Source: Frigidibacter mobilis
Lineage (GTDB): Bacteria; Pseudomonadota; Alphaproteobacteria; Rhodobacterales; Rhodobacteraceae
Direction of reading: 5' to 3'
Assembly: GCF_001620265.1 (NCBI RefSeq)
Contig: NZ_CP012661.1
Coordinates: 2,542,001-2,606,000, forward strand
Length of the DNA stretch: 64,000 nucleotides
The notes below the pieces were generated by a model. That model was not told the origin of the DNA. It saw nothing but the letters and a program-made list of their open reading frames with translations, and did not search any database. Positions 7,774 to 17,093 of this stretch are shown piece by piece; within the stretch, counting starts at the first letter, position 1, and each line of letters opens with the position of its first letter. A program made the translations under genes and the position numbers.

Positions 7774-10700
7774 TCAGAGAATGGTGACGGGATAGGGCCC
7801 CGAGACCGGGCCGGCGCGGCCCTCCGCGTCCTGCGGCTCGAGGTAGTAGTCGAAGGCCCCGGCCGGGGCGCAGGCTGCGGTCTCGCGGTAGAGCCGCAGA
7901 TCGTCGATGCTGCCGTCGAAGGCCGCATCCGCCAGCAGCGCGAAGCTGTCATTGGCGCCGCTGACGATCCGGTCCAACGCGAGGCCGCTTGCGGTGACCT
8001 GGCTGCCGGAAGCCGTGCTGCCGCCGGTCAGCTGGGCGGTGACCGATCCTGCGGTGCGGCCAGCGACGCTGAATGCGATGCGATAGGTTCCGGCCGTCAG
8101 CGCCTGCGCCTGTTCCAGCGCACCGGGCTCCCCCGGCGCATGGTTGGCGGCGCCGCCGGCAATCGCCCAGCCGGGCCGAGGCTCCAGCCGGTGCCGGTGG
8201 CAAAGCCGGCATCCACCAGCAGGCTGCTGCGCGTCGCGTCGCCATCGATGTGGCTGATGGTGGTGGCCGAAGCGGCTGTGATCGGCGCACCCAAGGCATT
8301 AATCTCCGGGTCCAGCGGCGCTCCGGCGGGCGCGCGGTAGATCTGCACCCTTGTCCGGCCGGGATCCGCCGCGACCGCGGCCTCGATCCGGGCATGGCCG
8401 AGGCCGCCGGTCACGGTGATGGCTGCAGGATCGAGCGCCGCCGGCGGGTCGATCAGCCGACCGTCGCTGTCGACCTTCAGCACCAGGGTCAGCGGCCCTC
8501 GGGTGCCGTCGATGCCGATGGCGCGGGCACGCAGTTCCAGTTCAGTCCCGGTCAGCAGCAGAGCCTCGATCCTCGCCGCGCCATCCCCGGCCGGGACGGT
8601 GATCAAGCTCCAGGAGGGCGTGCCGACAGCGCGGTGCTCAAGCTCATAGGAGGCCAGCAGCGCCGTCTCGCCTTGCCCGGGCGAGAGGAAGACCGTGACA
8701 TAGAGGAAGCCGTCATAGACCACCGGTCCCAGCTTCGGCGGCAGAGGCACCCGGGTTCCGTCCAGCACCGTGCCGATGCGGCCGGTCCAGTCGGGCGGCG
8801 CCTCGGCATCGGTCAACGTGTCGATGATCTCCGCCGCCGCCACCATGCGCAGCACGGCAGCACCGCCCTCGCCGGCCTCGACGCCCTTGACCCGCAGCGC
8901 CAGGCTCTCCTGGCCCAGAACCCCGACATGCACCAGTTGGCCCAGCTCCGGCATCAGGTCCGCATCCACCAGCTGCAGTGCCCGCGAGCGGCCCTCGCGC
9001 CAGGCAACTGGCCGCAGCACCGAGGTGGTCAGCGCGCGCGTGGCATCCATGGGATCGGGCGTGATGACCGCAAAGCGGATGCCGTACTCGCTGCCCGCCT
9101 CCATCTCGACCTCCTCGTCGAGCTCGATGAGGCTGCCCACCATCCCGCGCACCCGGGCCGCAAGCATGCTGCGCTCGAGCACGTCCCAGGAGCCCATCAC
9201 CAGATCGCCGCGGGTGGCGATGCCGGCGCGGCCGCTCTGCAGCGCCGAGAAGGTGTCGGGACGGTGGATCAGCTCGTACATCCGCCGCCGACATTCCCGC
9301 CAGATCTCGTCCGGATGGGTCTTGCCCGGCAGCTCGATCGCCTCGATGAGCCGGATCTCGCCCTGATGTCCCGGCCAGGGCACGATCCGCTCGGCGGGCT
9401 CGTATTCCGCGGTCTCGTCGAGGAACCGCACCCGGAAGGCATGGGGCGGATCGAAGTAGGTCCGGCTCCAGCTGAAGGCATCCGAGTTGCGCGGGTTGAT
9501 GTGATCGACCGCCAGATCGCCGGGCCGGTCGATGACCACGCCCCAGCGCAGCATGTCGTGTCGCGGGCTGGCGCGGCCGGCCGAGCAGATGGCGATCAGC
9601 GCCTCGAGGAGCGACGTGTCATCCTCATGCACGGCGTTGTACTCGAGGCCGCGGTTCGCGCACCAGGCGTACCAATCGGCGATCAGCGCCATGTCGATGC
9701 CGGCATCCGCGACCGGGAAGTGGTTCTGCCCGCCCTGCAACGCATGCAGATAGGCCGCTGCCGGATTGCGGGTCAGCACATTCGGCCGCCATGCGGCCCC
9801 ATCCCAATGCCGGCCGTAGCGCTGCACCAACGCCGAGAAGGTGTCGAGCGCGCCGGAGAGTTGATGCGTCGCCCGCATCCTGAGCGCCACCAGCGCCAGC
9901 GGGCGGTCGCTGCTGATCGGGTATTCCGGGCGCACCGACTGGATCGCCGCAAGCAGCGTGCGGTCGGAGACCTGGGTCGAGGTGCTCTCATCCGTCATCC
10001 GGGTGATCTCCAGCTCCCAGCGGCCACGGCTTGGGAACACCCAGGTATGGCTGCGGAAAAACGGCTCGCGCTCCTTCGCGCTGATGGTCAGCGTCACCAC
10101 CTCCTGCCAGGTCGCATCGCCTGGCTGGCGCTGGCGGATGCGCACCGCGACGCTGCGCGACTTGAGATCGCCCTCGTCGTTCAGTTTGAAGAGCCCGGCC
10201 GGGAGGCCGATGATCACCGTGCAGGCCCAGGTGTCGAAGGCGGTAAAGCGCCGCACGGGCGTCTCTTCGGCCGGCTGGTTCTTGATCACCTCGCCGTAAG
10301 CATCGCGCGGCAGCGGCCGGGTCAGCTCGGCATTGGCCGCCTCCTCAAGCACCTGGCGCGGGTAGAGCGTCACTGGCGCATCGCCGGGCCAGCCCTCGCG
10401 CACCTCGATCTCGACATCCTTGTAGTTCTCGAGGCCGCTATCGCCGATCTGGAAGGCCGAGAGGTGCAGCGGCCCGTCGCCAAAGCAGAACAGCGCGCGG
10501 ACATACTGATCATTGCCGACGATCTCGGTATAGCTCGCGGCGGCATAGGGCGGGGCATAGCGCAGGCGGCCCATTGGCATCGGAACCGGCCGGTCGGGAC
10601 GGCTCTCGTTGCGCGGCGCGCCGATGGTGTAGCGATTCCGGCGCTCCTGCGGTGACGGGGGCTGGGGCAGTGGTACCAGGGCATTGACCAGCATCTGCCC

Positions 10701-11163
10701 GACCATGGTCAGCCCGGCGGTGAGGAGGCCCTTGGCAACGCCAAGACCCATGCCAGTCGCACCGGCCAGCGCCGGGGCCAGCATCCCGCCCAGCGCGATG
10801 GCCGCCACCGAGACCACGATCATCAGGATTGAGCGCAGGGCGTTCTTGCCCGGCAGCAGCCGGATCACCACCCGCACGCCCGCCCGCGGCCGCACCCGGT
10901 GCCAGAGCGCCGGATCGATCGCCTCGGCGCCGGATTGAGTGACCAGCGACAGCCGCACCAGTGCGAGATCCGCGGGCGGCAGGCCGGGCAGTGCCTGGTG
11001 GATGATCTCGGCGAGGGTCAGCCCCTCGGCAGGTCCAGCGCGATGCGGCCGGCGCCGGGGTCGATCAGCGGGCGGCGAGGACCGGGACGAGACCGGGCGC
11101 GTGGCCAGATGTCCGACGCGGCGAATGAATCTGCGCGCGAGCGGACAGTGCAGAGGTCGTCAT
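7774..11163 (-). pseudogene. TipJ-like tail tip (host specificity) protein, broken by three frameshifts
   Basis: Four collinear minus-strand segments together make a protein of about 1,130 residues. The N-terminus starts at the ATG at 11163 (ATGA overlap with the NlpC gene). The main block, 8097-10958, holds a hydrophobic region near its residues 42-85 and then a typical TipJ/gpJ-type body with fibronectin-like repeats. The C-terminus, 7774 to about 8172, ends DYYLEPQDAEGRAG. Frames change near 11067, near 11029 and near 8172. All three are compatible with loss of one base, mostly in G/C runs, and adding one base each time restores one frame. Either the gene is decayed or these are sequencing undercalls. 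It would form the tail tip and contact the receptor. Confidence 0.75.
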
Positions 11164-11579
11164 GCAGGGCTCCGGATCTGCGAGACATGGCGGTAAAGGC
11201 CGGTGAGCCGGCCGGACCAGCGCGGCAGGCGATAGTCCTCGATGCGGGCGCCGGTCTCGGCCATGTGCAGCATCAGCCCCGGCCGCACGATCACGCCGAC
11301 ATGCGATCGGTGCGGACCGCGGCGGAACAGGGCGGCGTCGAAGGACACAGGCTCCGCGGCGACCGGCTGCCAGTCGGACCAGTCCTCGGCGCCGTCGATC
11401 AGCGCCGCGATCTCGGCGGCTTCAGCCGTGCTGTGATAGGCACCTGCATAGGAGGGCAGCTCGACGCCAAGTTCGGCAGCATAGACAAGCCGCAGGAGGC
11501 CCCAGCAATCGGCGCCGGTCTGGTCGCGGCCGAGATCCCGATGGGGGAGGCCAAGATAGCGCGTGCTCCAATGCGTCAT
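11160..11579 (-). CDS. NlpC/P60 family tail-tip peptidase
   Basis: A 139-residue protein with the papain-like triad of NlpC/P60 peptidases: Cys in ADCWGLLRLVY (about residue 25), His in HRSHVGVIV (about residue 91) and a further His in LMLHMAE. It probably opens peptidoglycan locally during DNA injection or helps tail tip assembly. It overlaps both neighbours by ATGA (DUF1833 upstream, TipJ-like downstream), so it is translationally coupled in the tail operon. Confidence 0.85.
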   Translation of the reverse strand: MTHWSTRYLGLPHRDLGRDQTGADCWGLLRLVYAAELGVELPSYAGAYHSTAEAAEIAALIDGAEDWSDWQPVAAEPVSFDAALFRRGPHRSHVGVIVRPGLMLHMAETGARIEDYRLPRWSGRLTGLYRHVSQIRSPA

Positions 11580-12103
11580 CGATGCAGCCCCGGGAAACGG
11601 TCCTTGGTGAAGCTGAGGCCCGGCAGGCTTTCCTCCTCCACCGGCTCGCGGCCGATCGAGGTGGTGACCTCGCCGGCGCTGCCCTCGGCCAGCATCAGTC
11701 GCATCCCCGTCGCCTCGTACTCGATCACATCGGGAGAGCTGGCCAGCACCACCGCCATATGCACCGTGGCGCGGCTGGTGAAGCTGCGCAGCAGCCGCGC
11801 CACCTCCCCCGTCACCGCCTCGATCACGATGGTGGCCTCCGCCGGCGCGCCCTCCAGATCGCTTGGCAGTTCGGCACTGGCGAGGATGAAGAGGAACGGC
11901 TCGGTCACCGGGTTGCTGCCGCGCCAGGTCGAGCGTGTGCCGTAGATCAGTGGCTCGACAGAGATCCGCTCGCCATTGTCGGTCGAGAGCCGGATCGGTG
12001 CCGTGAGGTCCGGGTGCTCGACCAAGATCAGCACCACCTCGATCTCGGCCGAGTGGGCGGCGTCCTGGGCAAGTCTTGCGTTGAGGGAAACCCGTCTGGT
12101 CAT
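11576..12103 (-). CDS. DUF1833 family phage tail protein
   Basis: A 175-residue protein starting at the ATG at 12103, which overlaps the upstream stop (ATGA). It is recognised by STDNGERISVEPLIYGTRST and PVTEPFLFILASAELP, characteristic of DUF1833 proteins that precede NlpC and TipJ-like genes in siphophage tails. It is probably a distal tail or hub component. The C-terminus (LSFTKDRFPGLHR) is complete. Confidence 0.8.
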   Translation of the reverse strand: MTRRVSLNARLAQDAAHSAEIEVVLILVEHPDLTAPIRLSTDNGERISVEPLIYGTRSTWRGSNPVTEPFLFILASAELPSDLEGAPAEATIVIEAVTGEVARLLRSFTSRATVHMAVVLASSPDVIEYEATGMRLMLAEGSAGEVTTSIGREPVEEESLPGLSFTKDRFPGLHR

Positions 12104-12522
12104 GGCAACACCGTCACGCCGAAGGAGATCTGGAACCGCAGCCCGCGCAGCGTCTCCACCGGGGTCGTCGGGCCGAAGAGGCAGAGCCATTGCGCCGCCA
12201 GCAGCAGCGGTGCGCCATCCCCCGCCAGCACCGGTGCGCCGACCGCGTCCAGCATCGGCCAGCCATCTGTGGTGGGATCGGGCATCCAGAACGGCAGACT
12301 GCCCACCACGGTGACTTCGTCATGAAAGCTGTCGAACACCGCCTTCTGCGCACGGCTGACATCGATCACCAGCGCCACGGAACGGGTGGCGCTCGACCAG
12401 CGCCGACGATAGGCGGGCGGTCCGGCCTCGGCGCGGCGCGCCAGCCGCGGATCGTCGGTCTGCCGCTGATAGCCGGCCCGGTTCGGCCGCGGCAGGTCCG
12501 AGGGCCAGGTAGCAACTGTCAT
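12100..12522 (-). CDS. phage tail protein of unknown fold
   Basis: A 140-residue protein from the ATG at 12522, overlapping the previous stop by ATGA and the next gene likewise. It begins MTVATWPSDLPRPNRAGYQ; comparable short proteins lie between the tape measure and DUF1833 genes of rhodobacterial prophages. A minor tail or distal tail role is inferred from position only. Confidence 0.65.
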   Translation of the reverse strand: MTVATWPSDLPRPNRAGYQRQTDDPRLARRAEAGPPAYRRRWSSATRSVALVIDVSRAQKAVFDSFHDEVTVVGSLPFWMPDPTTDGWPMLDAVGAPVLAGDGAPLLLAAQWLCLFGPTTPVETLRGLRFQISFGVTVLP

Positions 12523-12710
12523 CGCCGCGCCCTTGGCGGCCGCACGCCCATGGCGCTCAGCGCCCGGTTCGCGCCGCCGCCGCGCTTGGTCAGCGCTTCG
12601 CCGACCTTGTCGGCGAGAGTGAAGGACAGAGCGCGGCCGCCGCCCGGGGCCACGGTCTCCTCCATCTCGACATCGACGCCGCGGGACTGGTCGTTGAAGA
12701 TGATGGTCAT
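12519..12710 (-). CDS. small tail-operon protein
   Basis: A 63-residue protein (MTIIFNDQSRGVDVEMEET) that shares ATGA overlaps with the genes on both sides, which supports translation. No domain was recognised. The C-terminus is strongly basic (RALSAMGVRPPRARR). Confidence 0.6.
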   Translation of the reverse strand: MTIIFNDQSRGVDVEMEETVAPGGGRALSFTLADKVGEALTKRGGGANRALSAMGVRPPRARR

Positions 12711-15070
12711 GCCATCCCGCCCATGCCCTGCGCCTGCCGCCGAGACAGCACCCGCTCGCCGCGCTGCAAGATTGCCGGAACCTCGTCGGGTCGCAGCCCC
12801 GCCCAGCCGCCGCCATGCAGCCGCGGCGCGCCGGCAAAGGCCAGCGCCGGCATGCGCCGCATCGGGGCAGGGCCGCCCACGGTGCCGCCGGCATGGAACA
12901 CCCCCGCGGATAGATCGCCGAAGATGCCGCCGGAGAGTCCGCCCAGCGCTTGCGACAAGAGCCCGGCCAGCGGCGCGAGCAGCGATTGCCGCACCGCCAG
13001 CCGCGCCAGATCGGCGAGCAGCGAGGTGACGAGATCGTTGAAGTCCAGTTTGCCGGTCTTGACGAACGTGGCGATCGCCTCCTCGGCGGACTGGAACGCC
13101 CCGGTCAGCACCTGGCCGATATCGCTGCCGATCTCCCGGGCGCGGGCCGCGTATTCCGACAGCGCCGCGGTCACCGCCCGCCAGCCGGTGGCTGCGGCCT
13201 CGGTTGCCGGTTTGGCCGCGGCGGCGGCCGCGCCGGAAGCTGCGCCTGCGCCGCCGGCCGCGCGCCCGGCCTCGTCCAGCGAGGTGGCCAGATCCTCCGC
13301 GGCCTCGCCAGCCTCGCCCAGCGCGGCCTCTGCTTCCGCCCCGCTGCCGGCGACCGCAGCCTTCAGTGCCTCCCAGGCTGCCAGCGGCCGGTCTGCGGCT
13401 TCGGTGAGCTTGCCTGCCGCCTCGCGATAGCCCTCGGCGCGCGCGCTCGCCGCCTCGGCCATGGCACCCAGCCCGAGATCTGGGGCGTCGAGATAGCTGC
13501 GGGACAGTGCCGCCGAGAAGGCATCGGCCGCCGCCGTGCCTGCTGCCGCGGCGGATCCCGCGAAGGGGTTGTCGATCCGGCCGAGCTGCACCGGATCAAG
13601 GATGCCGATCCGGACGCCGCCTTCCCCCACCGCCCAATCCGGCAGCAGATCGAGAGCCCCGTTGAGCCCGGTGATGAAGCCGTTGATGCGGGTGACGACC
13701 CCGTTCAGCATTGCCTCGACGCCGCCGATCAAACCATTGGCAGCGGCATAGGCGAACTCGCCGATGGCGCCGGGCAGCTTGCCCCAGATCGCGACCGCCC
13801 CGTCATAGGCGCCCTGGAAGATCGCCACCGTCCGGTCCCCGAACTGCACCACGCCGGCGATGGCGCCCTCCAGCGCCGAGAGGGCCGCAGCCGTCAGCCC
13901 CTCCCATCCCGCCGCCATCCGGGCCAGTGTCGCATCGAGCGCGAGCCCGATCCGGGACCAGACCTCGGAAGCAAGATGCGCCAGCAGCCGGAAGGCTTCG
14001 CCAACCCCGCCCACACGCCGGGCCAGCTCGGCAAACTGATAGACCAGCTCGCCGGCGCCGACGACGAGAGCCCCAATGCCAGTGCGGATCAGCGCACCCC
14101 GCAACAGCACCAGCGCCGTGGCCAGCCCGCGCACCGACAGCGCGGCCACGGCCAGCCCGGCGACCCAGCGCCCGGCAAGGAAGGCGGCGAAGGTGGCGGC
14201 ATAGGAGGTCAGTCGGCCGAGGTTATCGAAGAGGCCGCGAATGGCGATGCCGAGCGGGCCAGACCGGCTGGCGACCGCCGCCATGGCATTGGCCACCGCC
14301 TCCAGCGCCGGGGCAGCGGCAACCGCCAGCTGGTTCGACACGCCCTGCCAGATCAGCCCGAGCCGCGAGATCGCGTCATTGGTGCGCTCGATCTGGTCGG
14401 CATCCTGCTCGGACACGACGACGCCAAACGCCAGCACGTCCTCGGTCGCCTGGCGCAGCGTGGCGGTGTCGATGCGCGACATGGCGATCGAGCCTTCCTC
14501 GCCGAAGAGCTGGCCCGCCACCGCCGCGCGCTCGGCCGCTGGTACGAACTTCTCGATCGCCGCATTGATGGCGCCGACCCGCTGGTCAAGCGGCAGGGCA
14601 ATCAGCTCGCTGGCCGTGAGACCCAGCCGGTCCAGCGCATCGGCCGCGGGTCCGGTGCCAGACGCGGCCTGGCTCAGACGGCGGGTCAGGTCCTTCGTGG
14701 CCTGCTCGATGCCCGACATCGAGACCCCGGCCAGCGCGCCGGCGCGTTCCAGCGTCTGGATTGAGGCCACCGTGGTATCGAGCGATTGCGCGAGCTTGGC
14801 CTGCGCGTCGACGGTCTGCAGTCCCGACCGGATCATCGCGGTGCCGGCAGCCGCCGCGGCACTCGTCAGCGCCGCCAGCGCGATACCGGCCCGGCGCGCA
14901 AAGCCGGCAAGGCGCGCATTGGCCAGTTCCATCTCCGAGGAGAGCCGGCCGAAGCCCCGGGCTCCGGCCGTGCCGACGCCCTCCAGCTCGGCACGCACCT
15001 GGCGCCCGCCGACAGCGGAGAGCCGCACGGAGACGCGCTTGTGTGGATGCCGCTCGGAATGCAAGGACAT
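12707..15070 (-). CDS. phage tail tape measure protein
   Basis: A 787-residue Ala/Gly-rich protein. Residues 1-140 are a helical start; residues 140-420 contain hydrophobic stretches (for example FAAFLAGRWVAGLAVAAL); long helical and coiled-coil segments follow, with a C-terminal region including FHAGGTVGGPAPMRRMPAL and a final DEVPAILQRGERVLSR segment typical of lambda gpH-like proteins. It sets tail length. The ATG at 15070 has GAGG upstream. An IS110 element sits immediately upstream, separating it from the chaperone genes it normally abuts, so its expression may be altered. Confidence 0.85.
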   Translation of the reverse strand: MSLHSERHPHKRVSVRLSAVGGRQVRAELEGVGTAGARGFGRLSSEMELANARLAGFARRAGIALAALTSAAAAAGTAMIRSGLQTVDAQAKLAQSLDTTVASIQTLERAGALAGVSMSGIEQATKDLTRRLSQAASGTGPAADALDRLGLTASELIALPLDQRVGAINAAIEKFVPAAERAAVAGQLFGEEGSIAMSRIDTATLRQATEDVLAFGVVVSEQDADQIERTNDAISRLGLIWQGVSNQLAVAAAPALEAVANAMAAVASRSGPLGIAIRGLFDNLGRLTSYAATFAAFLAGRWVAGLAVAALSVRGLATALVLLRGALIRTGIGALVVGAGELVYQFAELARRVGGVGEAFRLLAHLASEVWSRIGLALDATLARMAAGWEGLTAAALSALEGAIAGVVQFGDRTVAIFQGAYDGAVAIWGKLPGAIGEFAYAAANGLIGGVEAMLNGVVTRINGFITGLNGALDLLPDWAVGEGGVRIGILDPVQLGRIDNPFAGSAAAAGTAAADAFSAALSRSYLDAPDLGLGAMAEAASARAEGYREAAGKLTEAADRPLAAWEALKAAVAGSGAEAEAALGEAGEAAEDLATSLDEAGRAAGGAGAASGAAAAAAKPATEAAATGWRAVTAALSEYAARAREIGSDIGQVLTGAFQSAEEAIATFVKTGKLDFNDLVTSLLADLARLAVRQSLLAPLAGLLSQALGGLSGGIFGDLSAGVFHAGGTVGGPAPMRRMPALAFAGAPRLHGGGWAGLRPDEVPAILQRGERVLSRRQAQGMGGMA

Positions 15071-15304
15071 CGTGAACCTCTTGAACGTGTGATCGAGTGC
15101 GCGCTTGTGTCAGGCCTCTGAGATGCGGCTCTTCACATGCGCCGCGGGCCGGGATGGTGGTTCGCGGGCCGGGTCCAAGACTTCTCACCGGGCTCGAAGC
15201 CCTACGCGTCTCGCTGGTTTTCCCTGCCCCGATCCGGTCGATCAGTTGTCCATTCAGCTCATGCCTTCCTCACATCCCCGATATCCGGCGAACCGGCAGC
15301 GGGC
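15071..15304. other. non-coding stretch 3' of the IS110 transposase gene, possible IS-encoded guide RNA region
   Basis: This 234-bp stretch has no plausible gene. It lies between the stop of the IS110 transposase and the tape measure start, both on the minus strand. IS110/IS1111 elements carry a bridge (seek) RNA in a flanking non-coding end, so the part inside the element is a candidate. The exact IS boundary could not be placed. Confidence 0.3.
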
Positions 15305-16420
15305 TTACGCCGCCGCCAGGGCCGGATCTCGGTAACTTTCGCCTTTCGTCAGCATCGCCCAGATGCGCCGCGCCATCTTGTTGGCGAGCGCGATGGCCAC
15401 GAGGATGCGCGGTTTTCTGAGCATCAGCTTTCCCAGCCATGTGTCATTGGGGATGCCGCGCCGACAGGCGCCCACCGTCGCGGCCATGGCGCCGACCACT
15501 AGCAATCGCCGGATGTCGTGCTGGCCGGCCTTCGACACCTTGCCCAATCGCGCCTTGCCACCGGACGAGCTCTGTCGTGGCACAAGGCCGAGCCAGGCCG
15601 CAAAGTCGCGCCCGCGTCTGAAGGTTTCCATGGGCGGTGCAAAGGACTCGATGGCCATGGCGGTGATCGGACCGACCCCGGGCATTGTCTGCAGCAGCCT
15701 GGCCCAGCGGCTTTCCTTCGACAGCTCCGCAATCTGGGCATCAAGCGCGGCGATCTCGGCGCCAAGACTCTCGATCTGGCGCAGGATGCCACGGCAGGCG
15801 ATCCGCGCGGGTCGGGGCAGATCGCTGGTCTCGTCCTCCAGCACCGCGACCAGCTTCGGCAGATGCTGCAGGCCGACCGGCGCGATGTAGCCGAACTCGT
15901 AAAGATGCGAACGCAGTGCGTTCACCAATTCGATGCGCTGCGCGATGACCTTCTGGCGGACGCGGAACACCACGGCGCGGGCCTGCTGCTCGGCGCTTTT
16001 GGGTTCGACGAAGCGCATGTGAGGGCGGGTCGCGGCCTCGGCGATTGCTTCCGCGTCGGCTGCATCGTTTTTCTGCCTCTTGACGTACGGCGTGACGTAT
16101 TGTGGCGAGATCACCTTCACGGAGTGGCCGAGCTTCGCCAGTTCCCGTGCCCAGTAATGCGAGCTCGGACAGGCTTCCATGGCCACCGTGCGCGGCGGCT
16201 GCGCTGCCATGAACCGCTGAAACTGCAGACGCGTGAGCTTCTTGCGAAATACGGGCCGCCCGTCCGCCGCGGCCCCGTGCAGCTGGAACACGTTCTTTGC
16301 CAGATCGATGCCGATGATGGTAACTTCTTCCATGGATGCCCTCTCCTGTCCTTACTTGTGTTTTCGACACCACAAGCTTGGCACATTGCGATGCCGTCGG
16401 GGGAGAGCGGCATCCACCCC
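15080..16420 (-). mobile_element. IS110-family insertion sequence in the tail operon (ends approximate)
   Basis: The ends are inferred only from the gap between the two phage genes. IS110 elements lack conventional terminal inverted repeats, and no duplication could be recognised here. About 230 bp lies on the 3' side of the transposase gene and about 90 bp on the 5' side, an arrangement that resembles the IS1111 subgroup. Confidence 0.6.
15305..16333 (-). CDS. IS110-family transposase (DEDD)
   Basis: A 342-residue protein with the N-terminal RuvC-like DEDD domain (GIDLAKNVFQLHG; KNDAADAEAIAEAA) and the C-terminal Transposase_20 domain (LLQTMPGVGPITAMAIESF, then FRRGRDFAAWLGLVPRQSS and the Ser-containing SSGGKARLGKVSKAG). 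The gene is intact. The element separates the tape measure gene (start 15070) from the small tail gene ending at 16427, genes that normally abut, so it inserted into the tail operon in the sense orientation. Confidence 0.9.
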   Translation of the reverse strand: MEEVTIIGIDLAKNVFQLHGAAADGRPVFRKKLTRLQFQRFMAAQPPRTVAMEACPSSHYWARELAKLGHSVKVISPQYVTPYVKRQKNDAADAEAIAEAATRPHMRFVEPKSAEQQARAVVFRVRQKVIAQRIELVNALRSHLYEFGYIAPVGLQHLPKLVAVLEDETSDLPRPARIACRGILRQIESLGAEIAALDAQIAELSKESRWARLLQTMPGVGPITAMAIESFAPPMETFRRGRDFAAWLGLVPRQSSSGGKARLGKVSKAGQHDIRRLLVVGAMAATVGACRRGIPNDTWLGKLMLRKPRILVAIALANKMARRIWAMLTKGESYRDPALAAA

Positions 16421-16426
16421 ATCTTC

Positions 16427-16657
16427 TCAGTCATTGGGGCGTTCCATCTGTTCGTTGAGCTTCTTGACCATCACCGCCTCAATCACGGGCAGCAGTTCGG
16501 CCAGGACGAGGGGCGGCACGCCGAGGGCGGCGCCCAGCGCGAAGGCTGCGGTCAGGTCCCAGCCGAGGATGGCGCCGGGGACCACCCGCAGCTGCCCGCC
16601 GAGGCGGCCGGCTAGGTCCCAGACCTGCCAGCCTTCATGCGTCTGTGGTTGGTTCAA
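16427..16657 (-). CDS. small tail assembly protein (resembles DUF7697)
   Basis: A 76-residue protein (WQVWDLAGRLGGQLRVVPG; GWDLTAAFALGAALGV) that starts in an ATGA overlap with the preceding chaperone gene. The position between the tail chaperone and tape measure matches the second tail-assembly chaperone of lambda-like phages (gpT analogue). The family name is from memory. The IS110 element begins just after its stop, so the natural C-terminus may have been altered. Confidence 0.7.
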   Translation of the reverse strand: MNQPQTHEGWQVWDLAGRLGGQLRVVPGAILGWDLTAAFALGAALGVPPLVLAELLPVIEAVMVKKLNEQMERPND

Positions 16658-17091
16658 CCGCGCGGGGCAGTCCGGGCATGTCCCTTCGCAGGCCTCGCAG
16701 TAGCGATCGCCCCCGCCGAAGGACCAGTCGGCAAGGGCGCGGAGACGTTTTTTTCCTGGTCCAGCAGCAGGCCCTTGGCGACATAGCTCAGCTGGAACGC
16801 CTCGAAGACCGGCCAGATCTCCAGCAGCGCATCAATGGCCTCGGGACCAGGTTCGACGGGATTGCCCTCTGCATCGCCGATGCCCTCCCAGGCCAGCACC
16901 GCCCGCCGCGCCAGTGCCTTGGCGAAGGCCACCGCGCGCTGTTCGTCGGAAGCATTGGCCGGCACCGCCTCCACTTCCGGGTCGCTGCGCGTCGCCACCA
17001 TCAGCGCGGTGGTCAGCGGGCGCAGCTGCAGCCGCAGGCCGGGGGCGAGATCGTGCCAGCGCGGGGCGTTGGTCAGGTCGAGCGTCAGCAT
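16654..17091 (-). CDS. phage tail assembly chaperone (gpG-like)
   Basis: A 145-residue acidic helical protein starting at the ATG at 17091, two bases after the tail tube stop. The order tail tube, this gene, small overlapping gene, tape measure is the conserved order for tail chaperones. The sequence LLEIWPVFEAFQLSYVAK and the lack of catalytic motifs fit. No slippery frameshift site into the next frame was identified; the two frames are linked by ATGA instead. Confidence 0.65.
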   Translation of the reverse strand: MLTLDLTNAPRWHDLAPGLRLQLRPLTTALMVATRSDPEVEAVPANASDEQRAVAFAKALARRAVLAWEGIGDAEGNPVEPGPEAIDALLEIWPVFEAFQLSYVAKGLLLDQEKNVSAPLPTGPSAGAIATARPAKGHARTAPRG

Positions 17092-17093
17092 TC

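Noticed and set aside
8073..10655. 860-codon plus-strand open frame opposite the TipJ-like gene
   Set aside because: It is the antisense shadow of a GC-rich coding region; no family sequence, Arg/Gly/Ala/His-rich composition, and no ribosome site.
12950..14764. 604-codon plus-strand open frame opposite the tape measure gene
   Set aside because: Shadow of the tape measure gene with no supporting motif.
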